Below, in pieces: positions 14,039 through 27,160 of a stretch of DNA of 64,000 nucleotides (positions within the stretch are counted from its first letter, which is position 1; each line of letters starts with the position of its first letter). The stretch is taken from the NCBI GenBank assembly GCA_025642065.1, contig JAODUP010000145.1, forward strand, positions 157,501 to 221,500. Direction: 5' to 3'. The notes under the pieces are model-generated. The model worked only from the letters and a program-made list of their open reading frames with translations. It was not told the DNA's origin and did not search any database. A program made the translations under genes and the position numbers. This stretch comes from Paralvinella palmiformis (Eukaryota > Annelida > Polychaeta > Terebellida > Alvinellidae).

Positions 14039-15695
14039 CTATCTTGCCAGAAAGATTTACACTGTATATAACCATCTGAATAAACGTTTCACAGAATTTT
14101 AAATGTTCGTGTTGATACCGTGGTTCTTACCAAACAATTGTTCGTAACAATGCCACTCCGTTCGCGGCCTTCTTCGTGACGGTATCACCGTTCATGATGA
14201 TGTGGCTGTTCATATTTTGGTACCAGCGTGTAGCCCGCGGGGTATGATGGAACCAACATGGCATTAATACGACATTTGACACACCGCTATTATATTACCA
14301 TTGATACCAGAAGCTCGCTTTGCCGCAAGCATTTTGGCAAATGACAGTATAAATAGAATTCGGATCTTGGTCATAGAGAGTAAAGTGAGTACAGTGGCGA
14401 GTACTGGGTAATGGACAGTTTCAACGCTGGTCACATTCTGTAACATAAAGGCCGAGATTCGACCCCGTAGCGAAAGGTCCCAAAAACACAGGTTCAATTC
14501 TAGATGTGATCTGTAGCATGATCTCGAGTAATGGGAATCAGTCGAGTTACCAGTAGTAATGATGTTGTTGATGGTGGTAGTGGTGATGGTAGTGGTGATT
14601 CTGGTAGTCGTGATGCCGGTAGTGGTGACGGTAGTTCTAAACGAAGGAATGAACCAAAACAAAGCAATCATGATATGAAAAAACCGCCATCTAATTCGAC
14701 GGCAAAAGACGACTTGGTATCTTATTCCATTGTTAGGCCAAAAGCCTACACACTCGAAACAACGCTTCCCGCAGCGGTGCGCCTGCGCACTCAATATCCG
14801 CTTGAACTATTTACTGACATTGGGCGGCTTACAGCAAAAACTAGAAAAGAACCACAGAGAAGAAAAACAAAGTGACAGTAACGAAGAGGATTATAAGACA
14901 TCCTCCCTTCCTGTGGCGGTTTTTTTTCTTTCAAATAAACTGTCGAGTCGTAAATCTTGGTTTTAGATTCCCCGATATCGCAATATCAAATGTCAATTAT
15001 TGCGATGTTTTTTGACGAGATGGATACAGAATCGTGTCAGTTTTGACATGTCTGATTCATTTCGGACTGATTAGTACAAATAATCCTGCTTCTAACGATG
15101 AAATTATTGTTTTGTTAAAACAGATAAGAGATAGGTTGATTTGGGTTTAGCTGAAATATATCAGATTCGTTCGTCTCTGTAACATGTGCGTGTGTGCGTG
15201 CGTGCATGCGTGCGTGCGTGTGTGTTTGTGTGTGTTTGGAGTAGAGACGCCTGGCTGTTTTTACTTTGCCAGCAATATTTATGCTAGAATTCATCAGTTA
15301 CTGTTTTAGTTCAAACAAGAAACTAGGAATTGTTAGTCTTTGGTCTGTGTCTAGGACGAAGCCCTGTTACTGTAATCAAAACAACTGTCTTGGTTATAGC
15401 AATTGAAAATAAACCAATCATTCAATTTTCGGTTCATGTCTGTAAAGAAGCCAAACATGTCGAAACACACATAGTAATAGCAATTATTATAGATTCTGGA
15501 TCTCAGTGTGTACTGAGATCTTCCGACTGTTTTTACAGATGAATGTTTGTTGCAGCTTCGGTTAAGATCTACTTCAGGAAATATTGCTTTACTTTACTAA
15601 AGTAATGACTAGAGCTGAGAATTTTGTAATTCGGTTTAAGTTTCTTTATTGGATATGTGTTAATAGAAAACCTAGTCAGAGCTCCAGGTGACATT

Positions 15696-15700
<5 letters not shown>

Positions 15701-15740
<40 letters not shown>

Positions 15741-15762
15741 TGAATATATATAGATTATACAG

Positions 15763-15799
<37 letters not shown>
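15701..15799. repeat. Two (TA)n tracts
   Basis: 15,701-15,737 and 15,768-15,799, separated by 30 bases. Confidence 0.95.
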
Positions 15800-15800
<1 letters not shown>

Positions 15801-16189
15801 TACATTTTGTTAGAAACCAAGGAACTTGCTAGGTATTTGTAGTTAGTATAAGCTGTGATGATTTTATATTCATAATCATTCAGCATTTCTTTTTGTTGCA
15901 AAATTTGATAATGTCTTATTTGAAAATGGTGTCACAATTGGGATTACGTCTTCATTTTTTGTTGGTTTTATAACATCTTCATATCTTTCCTTATTAAGAT
16001 CTCCCAGTTATAATGTACCTAGAGTATCTAATATCTATACAAAATGTTTCGCTTTTTAATATATTTATCTTGTCTATGGTGTGGAACCTCTAATAGGTAT
16101 CTGCTCAATCGGAATTAAATCATAATCACCCCGAGATAGTTTGGATATAATTTTATGTTTCTGAGCATATTCTAGAAGATGCGTGAATG

Positions 16190-17330
16190 AGACAGAAGGC
16201 ATCGTTTTTAATTAATCGTGTACCTGTGGCCATTAGTTCTAACACGAAGTTCGCTATAACTCTGGCCTACATGCCGTTTGGAGCAGTGTAAACATTCACA
16301 AACATATACTCTATTAGACGAGGCACAGTTTAAATTGCCTATTATTCCATATGTTTGTGATATTGTGACAAGAACACGGTAACTGGCATGATCTGCAACT
16401 GCTAATCCCGGCATGGTTTTTGACTGTAGGATTAGTTGGAGTAATGCCTCGTTTTACTTTTAATCTGGCGCAGCCCATCTTTTTGAATAGTTCCTGTTGG
16501 ATAATAACTGAGACAGAATATGCAATGCTTCATCAAAATTTTATTCTTAACAGATTCTGAAAACCGTGAGATTTTAGAATTCAGGATTTTTACTTGAACG
16601 TATGTTTGGTGTGAAAGGAATCGTTATATAAGAGTTGATGGGTGTATGTCGGTTTAAAGAAGACCGTTGTTAGTAGTCCATTTTCATTTTCTGGATCTTT
16701 AAATATGGCTAATTCAGATAAATTAATTTTCTGCTTATTTATTGTAGCTTTAAATCAAATTATTCAAAATATCCAAGAATCCATAAAAAGCCTTTTCTCC
16801 ATGTGGCCACGTCGTAAATATATCATCTAAATAACGATATTATATATGAGGTTTTAAAGTTGCTTTAAATAAGGCCTCCTTCTCAGATTTAGTCATGTAT
16901 ATGTCGCCATAATGAGGGGCCCAATCCCGGCCCATTGAATTGCGAGTGGCCTGAAAATGTCATTGTCAAATAAAGAGAAAATCGTTATTTTAATGATAAT
17001 TCAAGGAGTTGCATTATACCATCATCGTATAAGGGGACATCGAAATTGAGGTGATTCACCCACTGCATGAAGTCCTACAGCATAGTCAATATTTCTATAC
17101 ATGCTCTCAACATCTAATGTTATAAGCAAGCATTCAACGGGGATGACTAGCTTTGCAATTTTATTTACAAAATCATGGGTATTTCTTATAAAAGAATTGC
17201 AATTGGTTTAAGAAAACTGTCGATGAAACTATTGCTCTCAGACAATTTAAGTCTCTACCAGGTGGCATCTTATCTGGAAAGGTCCAACTATTAAATGACT
17301 TATTAGTTTGGGGAACTAACATGTTCTTGA
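16190..17330 (-). mobile_element. Penelope-like element with GIY-YIG endonuclease, decayed
   Basis: On the minus strand, from near 17,318: KLVIPVECLLITLDVESMYR (RT motif A), then ATRNSMGRDWAPHYGDIYMT (the Penelope G...APxYAxI block), then YRYLDDIFTTWPHGEKAF (catalytic YLDD kept). After that come LLTTVFFKPTYTHQLL and a GIY-YIG-type domain (NRVYVCECLHCSKRHVGQSY, ELRVRTNGHRYTIN). Stops and frameshifts interrupt it. Known Penelope-like elements encode exactly this RT plus GIY-YIG pair. Its 5' end sits at the (GT)n tract 17,332-17,406; the 3' border is uncertain. Confidence 0.75.
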
Positions 17331-17331
<1 letters not shown>

Positions 17332-17409
<78 letters not shown>

Positions 17410-17501
17410 AATCACGGACAGATCATGCCCCTGTTGTTGTTATTTTCCTGTCAACAGACCTGACTGTTATAGAAGACAAACGACCGCTGACTTATTACGT
17501 A

Positions 17502-17566
<65 letters not shown>
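17332..17566. repeat. (GT)n and (TA)n flanking the Penelope element
   Basis: (GT)37 at 17,332-17,406 touches the 5' end of the Penelope remnant; (TA)31 at 17,504-17,566. Confidence 0.95.
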
Positions 17567-17567
<1 letters not shown>

Positions 17568-18849
17568 TATCTGGCCTACTCCCTTAGGGTAGGACGAAAC
17601 GAAGCCTTACGATCTAATTCATCTCTGTCTCGGCACCAAATCCGACATTTATAGTCACGTGACGAGACTGGGGGGGGGGGGTTGGCCCGCGGTCACATGG
17701 CCGGCCCCCGTGATGACGTAGAGCCCCATATAACGGGTTGATGAAAAGAGCCGCTTATTTATGAGTTGCGACAACAGCTTGGATTAAAACCACTGCCTTA
17801 GAATGGAATCTTAACAGATGTTGGCGGAGAAACGCGCATGCGTCGTATAGCCAACATGTGATTAACAGATGGATGGATGGATGAATAGATAGATAGATAG
17901 ATTGTAGACCAGGGAGATATTATGGTTCCGGAGAGTCAGGTGATCCCGATAACACCTTGATGTTAGACAGACAACAAAACAAAGCAAAAACAAACAAAAA
18001 CCAGACAATGCCTTTTTTTCTGTATATTTTTTGTTGTTGTATTTATCACGGGACATGTTTCATGTCCCATGACAGTCGTGAGGTAACGATGATACTGTGA
18101 TGCTTTTAGAATAAATAAGCATCATTTAAAGACTGTTGCAAAGGTCGACAACTACCAGTGTTCAGGTGATGTGTGTGTGCGTGCGTGTGTGCGCGCGCGC
18201 GCGCGTGTGTGTGTATATGTGTGGGGAAAGGGGGTGGGGTGGGTAATTAATGAACTTACCACAGACTATTTGTTATCAGCTTAGACCACGACCATAATAC
18301 GTCATCAATGACGTATTATGTTTATATTGGCACAGAGCCGCTGTTAATGAATGAAGTGCTGATAAACGACAGCACGCCACGTAGCGGACATTTTGCGAAT
18401 TTTCTATACCAATTTCTGGTGGCTGGTTGACATTCCTGGAATGTACTGTAATCACGTGACTGTCAATTTGGGGAGGGGGGGATTGGCAGTCACCAAGTCA
18501 GTTATTATTGTCGTTCGATGGACGTATTTGAAACAGCAGTCGTACCTCGAACCACGAGAACGTGATGTTAATTTGATTTATTTGACCAAATGTTAAATAT
18601 TATAAAGGTGACCTAAAATATTTAAAAAAAAATAACAACAATATAATATATGTGTGGTCCTTCGATCTAAGGATATTTGGGCGCAAAGAATGATGATTTT
18701 TTCGTCGTTTTTCGTCCAGGTCATTCACATTTCTAAAGTCTTGATCTTTATTTTTAATAGGTAAATCGAGAACAAAAGCTGATTGGTGTTTTTCATATTC
18801 TGATAACTATCAAAAAGCAACAAATATTTGTGGTACAATGGACGTCCTG

Positions 18850-19385
18850 GGCCATATGTACTCTAATGTGTAAAATAAGTTACCTACACTAATATGTAAA
18901 ATTATATACGTACTTTCATATGTAAAATAAAATACGTACTCAGTATGTAAAATGATTTACCTACCTTAAGGTGTAAAATAAGTACTCTAATATATAAAAT
19001 GATTAATGCACTCTAATATGTAAAATGATTTATGTATCCTTAATATGTAAAATAAAATACGTACTCTAATATACAAAATGAGTAAAGTACTCTAATATGT
19101 AGAATATTTTACATATTCTTAATATGTAAAATGTAGTAGCTACTCTAATATGTAAAATGTAATAGGTACTCTAATATGTTACGTTATTTACGTAAAATAT
19201 GTGCTCTAATATGTAAAATGATTGACGTCCATTAAGGTGTAAAATAAGTTACGTACTTTAATATGTAATGACATGTGCTCTATTATGTAAAATGACCTAA
19301 GTGCTTTATTATGTGCAATATGCTAAGCGCCCTAATATGTAAAATATGTTACGTACTCTAAAATGTAAAATAAGCTATGTTGTAA
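18850..19385 (+). repeat. AT-rich minisatellite, about 26-bp unit
   Basis: Degenerate repeats of CTCTAATATGTAAAATGATT plus TACGTA, about 20 copies, with drifting spacers. No coding. Confidence 0.85.
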
Positions 19386-19554
19386 AATTTAAGCCGCGAT
19401 AGCCAACAAAGACAATACAAAATTTGTATTTTAGGAATGTAGATCAAGATAAACCTGTTTAGGAAATTTTATAGTTATACTGATGTTGCTGTGATGTGAA
19501 TGCTGTACTGTATTGGGTGTACTGTAGTGACTATACTGTTATTGCTACACTGTA

Positions 19555-20503
19555 ATAGCTACATTGTGATGGCTATACTTTAATGGCTACACTGTAAAGG
19601 CTACACTCTAATGGCTACACTGTGATGTATCTACGGTGGAAGCTCTACTCTCATGGTAACACTCTAATGGCTACACTGTGATGTATCTACTGTGATGTAT
19701 CTACTGTGATGTATCTACTGTGATGTATCTACTGTGGAAGCTCTACTATCATGGCTACACTGTGATGTATCTACTGTGATGTATCTACTGTGATGTTTTA
19801 TCTACTGTGATGTATCTACTGTGGAAACTCTACACTCATGGCTACACTGTGATGTATCTACTGTGGAAGCTCTACTCTCATGGCTACACTGTGATGTATC
19901 TACTGTGATGTATCTACTGTGATGTATCTACTGTGGAAGCTCTACTCTCATGGCTACACTGTGATGTATCTACTGTGATGTATCTACTGTGATGTATCTA
20001 CTGTGGAAGCTCTACTCTCATGGCTACACTGTGATGTATCTACTGTGATGTATCTACTGTGATGTATCTACTGTGGAAGCTCTACTCTCATGGCTACACT
20101 CTAATGGCTACACTGTGATGTATCTACTGTGATGTATCTACTGTGATGTATCTACTGTGGAAGCTCTACTGTCATGGCTACACTGTGATGTATCTACTGT
20201 GATGTATCTACTGTGATGTATCTACTGTGATGTATCTACTGTGGAAGCTCTACTCTCATGGTTACACTGTGATGTATCTACTGTGATGTATCTACTGTGA
20301 TGTATCTACTGTGATGTATCTACTGTGGAAGTTCTACTCTCATGGCTACACTGTGATGTATCTACTGTGATGTATCTACTGTGATATATCTACTGTGGAA
20401 GCTCTACTGTCATGGCTACACTGTGATGTATCTACTGTGATGTATCTACTGTGATGTATCTACTGTGATGTATCTACTGTGGAAGCTCTACTGTCATGGC
20501 TGA
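19555..20503 (+). repeat. 14-bp higher-order satellite
   Basis: Four related 14-base monomers: A ctactgtgatgtat, B ctactgtggaagct, C ctactctcatggct, D acactgtgatgtat. They recur as blocks D-A(n)-B-C with n mostly 2 or 3 (once 0). There are about ten blocks; the left edge is degenerate. Confidence 0.9.
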
Positions 20504-21390
20504 GTCGAATTGAATTATTGTTATAATTATTCCGACCATAATTACCATAAAGAAGAAATGAATCAAATAAATAAATAAGTATATAAACGTATATTGTCTT
20601 ATTACACTTGATGATATTATTATTATTATTAACAACTGTAAATAATCATAGCCACAACGATCATCAGTACAAAACAACATCCTATAGAACTAGATAGATC
20701 AGTATAGAAAGATGGAATATGTAGCTTTATGTCTACTTCCGATGGAGTCCTAGAGCTTAGATAACAATGTAACAAATCCAACCAGAGACAAGACCACAAG
20801 ATGAATATCCATCAGGTAATGAATAATATACTTCTATGGTTGATTTGTTCCATGACAATGAATTTATTCATCTGACGCCGTCGATAGCGGAATGCGCAGC
20901 CCACTTGTAAAACGTGGGATCGAGTATTACCTGTAATTGTGGGATGTTCCATTCGTCAGTAAATGGCTTCTAGTTGACCATTTCATTTATCTACGGAGTA
21001 GCCATGTATCTTAACTGAGAACGGCATCGAGGCCAAACAAAACGGGTAATAATTAATTCACTCACAGATTCACTCACTCACTCATTCATTCTCTCACTCA
21101 CTCATCCATTCACTCATTCGGTATTGTGATTTTCATCCAGAGGAGACTGTCATCTCTTGGATGTATATAGAGTTTTAAGCCCTACGTCATTAATTGGTTC
21201 AAGATCCGGGACGTAACCCGATTTACGACGTAAATTGGACGTAATAGCTTAAAAATGCATTTAAAATGCCTTTCTATGTCAATACTTTGTTGTATATACG
21301 TTTATTAAATGTTTTTAATTTGTTTTTATTATATTTTGAATTGTTTTTGGCTTCTTTTATTAATAACTTATTTATTTCACGTTATTTTAT

Positions 21391-21432
21391 TGACGTAGGT
21401 GACGTAGCTGAGTGACGTAACGTCGTATATAA
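21391..21432 (+). promoter_or_regulatory. Three tandem TGACGTA sites followed by TATATAA
   Basis: TGACGTA occurs at 21,391, 21,400 and 21,413, then TATATAA at 21,426-21,432. TGACGTA is the CREB/ATF/PAR-bZIP type half-site. More ACGT cores occur at about 21,184-21,240. The layout looks like a small bZIP-responsive promoter, but no downstream coding exon is visible before the (TA)n at 21,520. Confidence 0.3.
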
Positions 21433-21517
21433 TGACATACGCTGAATTGAAATTTACTCTAGAAAAGTGGCTAAAGGCGAATTTGACACAAGTCAAAAAA
21501 CGTAAAGCGAACAATTA

Positions 21518-21519
<2 letters not shown>

Positions 21520-21561
<42 letters not shown>

Positions 21562-21620
21562 CATTCAAACCTTACCGATCCTCAAATAATATTTAGCATT
21601 TTCTTGCCTTTAATGGTAAA

Positions 21621-21687
<67 letters not shown>
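21520..21687. repeat. Two (TA)n tracts
   Basis: 21,520-21,559 and 21,624-21,687. Confidence 0.95.
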
Positions 21688-21689
<2 letters not shown>

Positions 21690-22255
21690 GATTTAATCAT
21701 TTTAATATTGTCATTTACATCCGAGTTGATTATGATATATTGAGACTGAATGACTCTGTTTTCACTTTTAAAAACGACTTCGAACTCGTGACATCAAGAT
21801 CAACGAAGCACCACACGCGGAGCTGACTTTAAAGACGCCCTAATTTGGTGACATTTAAAGGTGACACAACAATATCATGTGTGTCAGTTCCTTTTCAAGT
21901 TAAAGCCATATTGAACAAACCCATGTACAGTGGCAGTACAGAGACGAGTCTGTGGGAAGGGGCATAGAATTATTAACAGATGGATGGTGACTGTTTGGGA
22001 GGGGGGGAGGGTATACACGTTTAGATAATGATGACCCTGAGCATATTTGATGATAATCGCATGACTCTTTAGATAACGAATATGTAGGTGATATATGACT
22101 CTGTTGAGTTTATGGAGTCTAACTATATACGCGGAATGACTGTATACAGAGTAACAATGTCACTTATGTGACTGTGTGACTGTGTGACTGTATAATGACT
22201 ATATAAATTTAAGTTATGTGAGTAATTATTTAAGTGACTGTTTTGGAACTGATAG

Positions 22256-22256
<1 letters not shown>

Positions 22257-22295
<39 letters not shown>

Positions 22296-22311
22296 CACAC
22301 ACACACACACT

Positions 22312-22371
<60 letters not shown>
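22257..22371. repeat. Compound (CT)n(CA)n(TA)n microsatellite
   Basis: Three adjacent dinucleotide tracts with sharp borders. Confidence 0.95.
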
Positions 22372-22374
<3 letters not shown>

Positions 22375-23868
22375 GTCATTATGATGTAGTTTTCTTGTTC
22401 AGCATCACTGTGGGGTATTCTGAATTATTCAAGAAAAATACTCATAATACTACAACGTAACGCGAGGGAACAATATGTTAGTGTCTGGGTACTTAGCGAT
22501 AACTTCCGGATCAGAAAGGAGGGCACCAATCTTTGGGTAGCGTCGTGTGTGTGTGTGTGTGTGCGTGTGGCTCATCGATAATGCTTCTCTATCCGGATAA
22601 TGTAATGGTGTCAGGGTTAAGGAGACTAATTAGTACCGTAATATCGCCCACGTTCTGTTACCATAGTAACTACTTCATCTCCTGTCATTCAATCCACTTT
22701 TAATTAAGTACGTTCAGTTGAGGCTTTTATAAGAAACGCTTCTTCTATTTAACGTAAACAACTTTTTAGCCTATAAAGATGGGCTAGACAATATAACGAG
22801 CGGCCATCTTGGTTATACTGACAGATAATTGTCAACAAGTTGTAGTCAAGATAAAAATAACATTACCATCACTTGTTTGTGTTAATCTGTTAATGTTGTT
22901 ATGTCGGTGAATCAGTCTGTTACGGGATTTAACACTTTGTTCATCGCGTCAGGGAATGATGTGAAAGTATAATCTATAGGGTAGGTGCATGCATGCGTGC
23001 GTGCGTCCTTGTGTGTGTGCGTCCTTGCGTGCGTGCGTGCGTGCGTGCGTGTGTTCTAGTCGTGTGGAATAAGGCACTGGCACAGAGAATCTCGAAGCGT
23101 GAATTCAAACTCTGGACGATTCTTCAGGGGACTGACTCCAGAGTGGCGACTTTTCATGCTGAGACATGTGTAATGTCTCACCAGTCACTAAGCCAACCAA
23201 AAACAAAAAGCGAATCACCTACAGCCGTGGAGTTTGGACACCCAAGTCAAATCACGAATTGCTTAATTGCTTTAATAAAATGACATCTATGCTAACGCAG
23301 ATCGTAACAGCGTCATAGCTTTGGTACTGTTAAAACTAGAGATTAACATCTTCATACCAGACCTAATGTCTGCTATTCAAACTATTGTTGTAAAAACGTG
23401 TTTAAATATTATTTATGACAGGCAGACTAGAGCTAGCCTTGAATGTTATCGTACAAACTGGACATAACTGGACCATCATTGTATTCCAACATACCACTAA
23501 AGTGAATTCTATATCTAAGTAAAGTTCAACGCCACCTGTCGAGATGCGATGCAATGTTACTATTCCTGAGTCAGGAGTACTGTACCTTCTACATCCGGTG
23601 TGCGTGCGTGTGTGAGTGCATGTGTGTGTGTGTGTATACGTGCGTGCTTGTGTGAGGTAAAGAGGATTTCCGTATCTGGTAATCTGGCTTTCTGGCTGTC
23701 TATATTTAAGCTCATCTGACCTAGATAGATAGCCAGAGGAGGGGGGCGGCTGATATCTCACTTATTGTTCACATCCATTAACTCGTTGGCTAATCGTAAA
23801 CAATGCCATAATTCACAAATCGACGCCTCTCATCCTGTTAATCCTGTATCCTATATTTCTCCTTCCAG

Positions 23869-24890
23869 AACTGACGGCCACCTACGTCACGGCGCGCAGC
23901 CCGGAATCCCAACTGAACGTCAAGACCCAATTGGACGGGGCCCGTCAGCGAGCTGACCAATCAGTGGCCGAGTTGTTCGACTGGCCGGGCTCGCACTCGG
24001 AAGGTCAAATGTACAAGTCGAGGCCGCTGTTTAACGCCGTTCTGGGTCGCCACCGTGACCTGGTCAAGGTCAACAACTACTTCATGGAAGAGGTCCAGTT
24101 CTATACCGATATCATCGACGTCATGTACGGCTGGCTACACCGATTTACCGATCTCGGCGGAGGCGACGCCGGCGACCTCTGGATGTGGCTGCTGTCGTAC
24201 ACCTATCTGATGGGTAGCATCAACTACCTGGGCGCCGAGCAGGCTCTCTGTACAGTCTTTCATTCCATAATCTGTCTCAGCCATCGGGAGACCCTCTACT
24301 ACGCCAACTTCTCGTTCGGCGGCGAGGCCGTGTTCCGCCTTTATCGCCAGTCGTATCCGGGTTATCGGGATCCCGGATGGCGGCGAGCCGGCCACCAGAC
24401 CTTCTTTCCGGAGTTGAACCTCTGCCGGGAGGAGATCTACGCCGATCTGGATTATCTGGCGCTCTCCCTGGATCCGTCGTTCTGCGACTACAGCCGCAAG
24501 AACGAGACCCAGTTCCGCGAGACCAACGTGCTGGTGGTAGCCGAGCATGGGAGGATCATCGAGGCCCTGGATCAGCTAGCCGATCATCAGGTGGTCAGGG
24601 CGACCTACGAGTTCCTCATCAGCGGCCTCGCTCTCGGCGGCCTCGTCTCTTACGTCACGCTGCTGCACATCATCCGGTGCACGTGCATCAAGTGCATGCA
24701 GACGCGCGCGTCCCGCAAGTGGCGACTGAAGGAGATGGAAGCGGTCGCTATGACCGAGGATAAAATGGACGGCGATCACGTGGGACTGAACGCCGACCAC
24801 GTCATTCTCCAGGCTCCGCCCACCACCAACATATACCGATACGAGGATTACAACTGTAAGCCCAATACGATCAAAGTGGCGACCGTCTGA
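23869..24890 (+). CDS. Terminal coding exon of an unrecognised single-pass membrane protein
   Basis: An open frame runs from a splice acceptor (pyrimidine-rich tract ending ccttccag at 23,861-23,868) to TGA at 24,888-24,890. The exon starts with two bases of a split codon and then reads LTATYVTARSPESQL, so there is no start Met here and upstream exon(s) are required. Counting from the Leu at 23,931, a strong transmembrane helix lies at about residues 228-248 (FLISGLALGGLVSYVTLLHI). It is followed by a Cys/basic stretch (RCTCIKCMQTR) that could be palmitoylated and by a tail of about 70 residues. The large N-terminal side has N-glycosylation sequons (NFS near 126, NET near 191) and several Cys, and a second hydrophobic patch near 83-117 (LWMWLLSYTYLMG). 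A type I protein with a helical ectodomain is my inference. Base composition is much more GC-rich than the flanks, as expected for selected coding sequence. I recognise no family. No convincing upstream exon is visible within the window. Confidence 0.8.
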
Positions 24891-26929
24891 CCGGAAGCCA
24901 TTTTTGTTCGTCGTCGTCTTCGTTGTAGTCGATTTTGTGTTCCTGTGCAGTCTCCTGCGCAGTGGATGACGTCATCACCCCTCGTTACGTCCGTTGGAAC
25001 AAGCCCAGATTCCCCTCGAGCTGAGAAACGTGTTGGGTAGGTATAGCTCTACGGTGCTGCATGTCAACCCACTACCTACAGATACCTACCTAGAGACAGA
25101 CAGACCCCAAATAGAGACAGGCAAAAACTCATAGATATATAACCACACACACATATATATACACACACACACACGCACATACCGCAGACACCCTAACACA
25201 AAATCGGCCGACAGAAATGCAATTCCACCTGCACAACAACCCGCAAATACACTCACCCACTCATCAGCCCACTAACCCAAGGAGGGTATAATGACTTATC
25301 ACACGAACAGCGACCAACTAATCCCGAGAAAGTCCTCCAATCGACCAATCTCCGGATCTCACGCAGTATCGGCTTTAGGATTCCACAGCGCTCCCCCGGT
25401 CGATAACGAAGCGCGGCCATAAAGGGCATACCCAGTACTCCGTCGACCAGCACCGAGTAGGAAGCGATCCGTTTTCCGGTTTGCTCGCCCCGTTAACCGA
25501 CCCAGATATACATCGTGCCGCTTATCGCGAAATAGGCGGAACTCGCCGATCCGGAAAGCTTAACTCGTCAGCAGAGTCCGTGGACCGTTCGTCTCCGGAG
25601 ATTTGATCGCTTCCCGTCGATACCGGGGAACCGCGCGGATATTCTTCTTTTTTGGGAAGATCCAGAACAGTGAGGAGACGATTGAGGTGTCGAGACCGAA
25701 GTCAAGGGTTATCTACGGTTGTCCTTTGTGGACACCGAATATGTCGTATGGACGTGAAAGTGGCGCCGCACTAGGTTTCTCCTATTATCGCTCACTCTTT
25801 GTTTGTTTGTTTGTTTGTTTGTTTGTTTGTTTGTTTGTTTGTTTGGCGGCTACGACATACGGCTGGGTTACCGAAATGGTGGAAGTATAAATACCTGCTC
25901 GAAACAGCGTCTACTTAGGGATATCTGCTGATGGTGTGCACTGGTCTATAGGTGTTTACGTACGTCTTCAGGTGTCGAAGATGTACTACACACATCTCGG
26001 CAGGTGTTCGTACAAAGAGGGCCGGATATTTACAGACTTCGTTTTCGCTAAAACGTGGCCAGATCCGTCTATAGACGGGCCCGCCGCACGTCGTGTGTGA
26101 TCTCAGATGACGTCAGCGCACATCTTTTCTACTCCTCTGACGCCCGTCTACTGCGCGGCGGCCATCGACCACGGTATCTTCGGATGTTCGGATGAGGTGC
26201 GTAGCAGATGACGCAGATGTTCCCAGTCCGCGTGACAACGATCGTCATAGAACCGATCCCACCAATCAATCAGATGTTTGGCGACACTTCACCCACCCCC
26301 CCTTCCCGCCGACTCCTGATCCAGACGTAATAACAAGAGGAAACGTTCTTATGGAAAACTAGAAAGTTTCATATAATAAAATATCAGAAAATGAAATTCG
26401 ATCTTTATTTATTTAATAAAAGTCTTCGGCCCGTCTTACGTTATTTGGTCACGTGATATTCGGATCACGCCGGACGTATAGCCCCGTCGACCGGATGTCT
26501 GCCTCGTCGAATGATGACGTCAACGTTGACTGATGGCAGTTTTTTCGTCCGTCGACCGTTCTACGATAAACAAACCACTTTGATTAACAACCTCGTATAG
26601 AGAATAATTTGTGATTTCATAACGCAAAGATGATTAGATTTTAATAATAGCCCCGCTCTTCGGTATTAATGCAATTCCGATATCCTGCACACACGCGCGC
26701 GCACACGCGCGCACACGCACACATGCACACACAATAAACTCCCTCCTGCGTTATATCGACGTCATAGATTTGTTAGACTTAAGTGCGTGTATCTTTGTTA
26801 AAGGCTTAATTTAATTTGGAAAACAGCGATGTTTTCGTAGGCCGCTGGGGGGGGGGGTGTAATTAGGGAGAGAGAAAGTGAGTGATAGGCTTGTAGGGGG
26901 GACATTTTTGGTGGGACTCCCTCAGTTTA
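24891..26929. other. Probable 3' UTR and downstream flank of the orphan gene
   Basis: GC-rich, non-coding, with many ACGT/CG-containing words. The first AATAAA-type words are only near 26,372 and 26,415. The extent of the UTR cannot be fixed. Confidence 0.35.
25798..25845 (+). repeat. (GTTT)n microsatellite
   Basis: Twelve GTTT units. Confidence 0.95.
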
Positions 26930-27110
26930 TGATGATGATTGATGATTTTACGGCCACTTTTGTGCACATGGTAGGCTAAATGGCCCGAGCGCCCTCAAGG
27001 GTAATGGAATGAAGTCGAAACACCCTTCAGATATGCCCACGCCGAGATTCGAAATCAGGTGGTAGTGTTCTGTGGTCCAACGCGCTACCAACTAGACCAC
27101 GGAGGCGCCC
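26930..27110 (-). mobile_element. tRNA-derived SINE, family 1
   Basis: On the minus strand it reads GGCGCCTCCGTGGTCTAGTT, GGTAGCGCGTTGGACCAC, a B box GATTTCGAATCTCGGCG, the body with CATTTAGCCTACCATGTGCA and GTGGCCGTAAAATC, and a short ATC tail. Confidence 0.8.
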
Positions 27111-27160
27111 CTCGGTTCATGGGCTAGTTCTGTAAGCTTCAGCCCACAATTGCAAGCTGC

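Larger units (their letters stand above)
9676..16189. other. Gene-free stretch
   Basis: GC-richer blocks at 9,890-10,350 and 12,820-13,070 have no exon with good splice borders. The rest is microsatellites, one SINE, the inverted repeat at 13.95 kb and unique AT-rich DNA. Confidence 0.5.
20504..23868. other. Gene-free stretch upstream of the orphan exon
   Basis: TGACGTA cluster, (TA)n, compound microsatellite and GT/GC tracts. Upstream exons of the membrane-protein gene should lie at or beyond this side, but none is identifiable. Confidence 0.5.

Noticed and set aside
14264..14875. Overlapping frames on both strands (176 and 114 codons)
   Set aside because: Composition driven by a GGTAGT-type degenerate repeat; no domain and no conserved motif.
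24135..24763. Additional frames inside the 23.9-24.9-kb exon
   Set aside because: GC-rich shadows of the real frame, with Arg/Pro-rich or Val-rich low-complexity translations.
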